Shown here piece after piece: positions 14,270 to 15,522 of a stretch of 15,522 bases of DNA. Under the pieces are notes generated by a model that saw only the letters and a list, made by a program, of their open reading frames with translations, was not told the origin of the DNA and did no database searches. The translations under genes were made by a program, and so were the position numbers. The stretch lies in assembly GCA_002409995.1 (NCBI GenBank), contig DHOR01000034.1, forward strand, positions 1 through 15,522, read 5' to 3'. Within the stretch, counting starts at the first letter, position 1; each line of letters begins with the position of its first letter. The stretch comes from Hungatella sp. UBA5385 (GTDB taxonomy: Bacteria; Bacillota; Clostridia; Lachnospirales; Lachnospiraceae).

Positions 14270-15166
14270 ATGGCAGCAATGAATAAAGTAGTGATTATTG
14301 ATGATGAACCAATTATAGTGGAGGGAATCACCAAGGTTGTTCCCTGGTCAGACTATGGCTGTGTGGTAGCAGGTACTGCCGGCAGCGGAAAGGAAGGGCT
14401 GGAGGTGATCCGGAAGATGCGGCCGGATATTATCTTTACGGATATTTCCATGCCTGGAATGGACGGACTGACCATGATCGCAGCCTTACGAGTGGAATTC
14501 CCCGATATGTTAATTGCCATACTCACAGGATATAGGGATTTTGACTATGCCCAGAAGGCAATTAAGCTGGGAGTCAACCGATTTTTATTGAAGCCTTCTA
14601 ATATGGACGAAATTAAGGAGGCACTTCAGTTCATGGCAGACACTCTTTCCAAGCGCAGAAAAAGGGTGTCTGCTTCTGTTGCTATGTCTGACATGGCAGA
14701 TAAAAACAGTAATACATCAGAGTTGCAGACTGGTGAAGAAGCAGGGAAAACTGCTGGTAACCTTACTGGCAAACCTGATTCTCTAAATGGTTCGGAATTT
14801 GGTACAAAAGTAGAATCAGACTCTGACTCCGAAGAGGGAAGTGCAGGCAGCTTTATTGTAAACACAGCACTGAAGTATATGGAAGAAAATTACACACAGA
14901 AGATCACTCTTGCTGATGTGGCAGATAAGACCTATGTAAGTCAGTGGCATTTAAGCAAACTGATCAATGGCCATACAGGAAAAAGCTTCTCAGAGCTTTT
15001 GAATCACATTCGGATTGAATCTGCCAAAAATCTGTTAAGGGACCCTTCTCTGCGTATTGGTGATATTTCGGAAGCAGTTGGTTTTATGGATGTAGCACAT
15101 TTTTCAAAAGTATTTAAAAAGCTGGAGGGAATTTCAGCTAACGAGTACCGTAACAGCAGACTTTAA
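14270..15166 (+). CDS. AraC-type response regulator (YesN-like, short form)
   Basis: A 298-residue cytosolic transcription factor and the probable partner of the sensor kinase at 8952. Seen: a receiver domain (about 5-125) with acidic pair D11-D12, phosphoacceptor D58 in IIFTDISMPGMDG, T86 and K108; a Ser/Glu/Asp-rich, low-complexity linker (about 126-195) with the run ESDSDSEEGS; and a C-terminal AraC double helix-turn-helix (about 198-298) with ITLADVADKTYVSQWHLSKL and IGDISEAVGFMDVAHFSKVFKK. Many YesN proteins have about 500 residues; this one lacks the long middle domain. The ATG at 14270 is used; an ATG at 14279 has a better-spaced AGGA, so the first three residues are uncertain. It should activate the transporter and phosphorylase genes. 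Confidence 0.92.
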   Translation: MAAMNKVVIIDDEPIIVEGITKVVPWSDYGCVVAGTAGSGKEGLEVIRKMRPDIIFTDISMPGMDGLTMIAALRVEFPDMLIAILTGYRDFDYAQKAIKLGVNRFLLKPSNMDEIKEALQFMADTLSKRRKRVSASVAMSDMADKNSNTSELQTGEEAGKTAGNLTGKPDSLNGSEFGTKVESDSDSEEGSAGSFIVNTALKYMEENYTQKITLADVADKTYVSQWHLSKLINGHTGKSFSELLNHIRIESAKNLLRDPSLRIGDISEAVGFMDVAHFSKVFKKLEGISANEYRNSRL

Positions 15167-15193
15167 CACTTATGCATAATATCTTTCTTGCTG

Positions 15194-15244
15194 GCATATA
15201 ATGGTAAAAAGGGGACAACCCCTATTATTATATGCAGAAAAGGA
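15194..15244 (+). promoter_or_regulatory. Nested palindrome over a -10 box, upstream of the small-protein gene
   Basis: Seen: outer arms GCATATAAT (15194-15202) and ATTATATGC (15227-15235) are perfect complements; inside them AGGGG (15210-15214) pairs with CCCCT (15219-15223) around ACAA. The left outer arm contains TATAAT (15197-15202), a likely -10 without a clear -35. AAGGAG (15239-15244) follows. It may be an operator, an mRNA hairpin on read-through transcripts, or a weak terminator for the regulator gene. Confidence 0.5.
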
Positions 15245-15252
15245 GATAACCC

Positions 15253-15498
15253 ATGGCAAGAGGAGTCAGAAAAACAGCAAGACAAAAAATTGAGGAAAAG
15301 CTGCAGGATGTGAGAGCATCGATTGTACAATATAAAGAATGTCTGAAAACCATGGAAGCTCAGGAAAAAGAGCTGGTGGCAGATTTAGAAAAAGAGGACT
15401 TAAAGGAATTGTCTTCTATGTTAAAAGAGTATAGCATCTCTCCTGAGGATATGAAACAAATGGTGGTGGAGTATACTTCTATAGAGAAGAGAGCGTGA
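15253..15498 (+). CDS. Small coiled-coil protein, function unknown
   Basis: An 81-residue protein, not recognised. Seen: a basic N terminus (MARGVRKTARQK), then a long charged helix of about residues 10-52 with heptad-like Leu/Ile/Met spacing, predicted to be a coiled coil, and a short C-terminal segment SISPEDMKQMV that resembles a helix-capped end. No signal peptide, membrane helix or cysteine pair. The layout recalls small helical DUF proteins (DUF4315-like in shape), but no family can be claimed. The ATG at 15253 has AAGGAG 8 bases upstream, so translation is credible. It follows the response regulator by 86 bases and has its own candidate promoter. A role in the sugar locus is not supported. 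Confidence 0.75.
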   Translation: MARGVRKTARQKIEEKLQDVRASIVQYKECLKTMEAQEKELVADLEKEDLKELSSMLKEYSISPEDMKQMVVEYTSIEKRA

Positions 15499-15509
15499 TT
15501 TTTACCTAA

Positions 15510-15522
15510 GGGGTTCGACCCT
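15510..15522. repeat. Start of a second copy of the left-end palindrome
   Basis: Seen: GGGGTTCGACCCT is identical to bases 9-21. The window ends before the loop and second arm, so whether it forms the full hairpin cannot be seen. Its place 12 bases after the small-protein stop fits a terminator for that gene. Confidence 0.65.

Overview
The window looks like chromosomal DNA from a Clostridium-cluster Firmicute, most likely a gut Lachnospiraceae. The evidence is moderate-to-low GC, AGGAGG-type ribosome binding sites, TATAAT promoters, a PPi-type phosphofructokinase, a YesM/YesN-like two-component pair and a CUT1 sugar ABC transporter with no ATPase gene of its own. The species assignment is inference.

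Region 1 (1-1285) holds a long perfect-arm hairpin and, on the minus strand, a PPi-dependent 6-phosphofructokinase. Region 2 (about 1380-4088, plus strand) is a compact cassette: a MarR regulator with a strong promoter and an overlapping palindromic operator, a 10-bp AT-rich tandem repeat, a leader with two hairpins and a terminator, a cytidylate-kinase-like P-loop protein, and a MATE efflux pump closed by a strong terminator.

Region 3 (about 4089-15166, plus strand) is the main subject: a phosphorolytic disaccharide-use locus. A GH94 enzyme closely resembling N,N'-diacetylchitobiose phosphorylase overlaps by 8 bp a phosphohexomutase, probably acting as a GlcNAc-1-P mutase. After a terminator and a new extended -10 promoter, a possibly structured 5' leader precedes a cupin, a YesM-type sensor histidine kinase, a lipoprotein solute-binding protein, two permeases and an AraC-type response regulator. 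Model: the binding protein and permeases import (GlcNAc)2 using a shared ATPase encoded elsewhere; the phosphorylase splits it into GlcNAc-1-P and GlcNAc without ATP; the mutase makes GlcNAc-6-P; the sensor/regulator pair controls expression. No GlcNAc kinase, NagA or NagB lies in the window. The set parallels the phosphorolytic chitobiose operons of Vibrio but with Firmicute-style regulation.

Region 4 (15167-15522) holds a nested palindrome, an 81-residue coiled-coil protein of unknown function, and the start of a second copy of the hairpin seen at position 1. All function calls come from reading the sequence and recalling protein families; no search was run.
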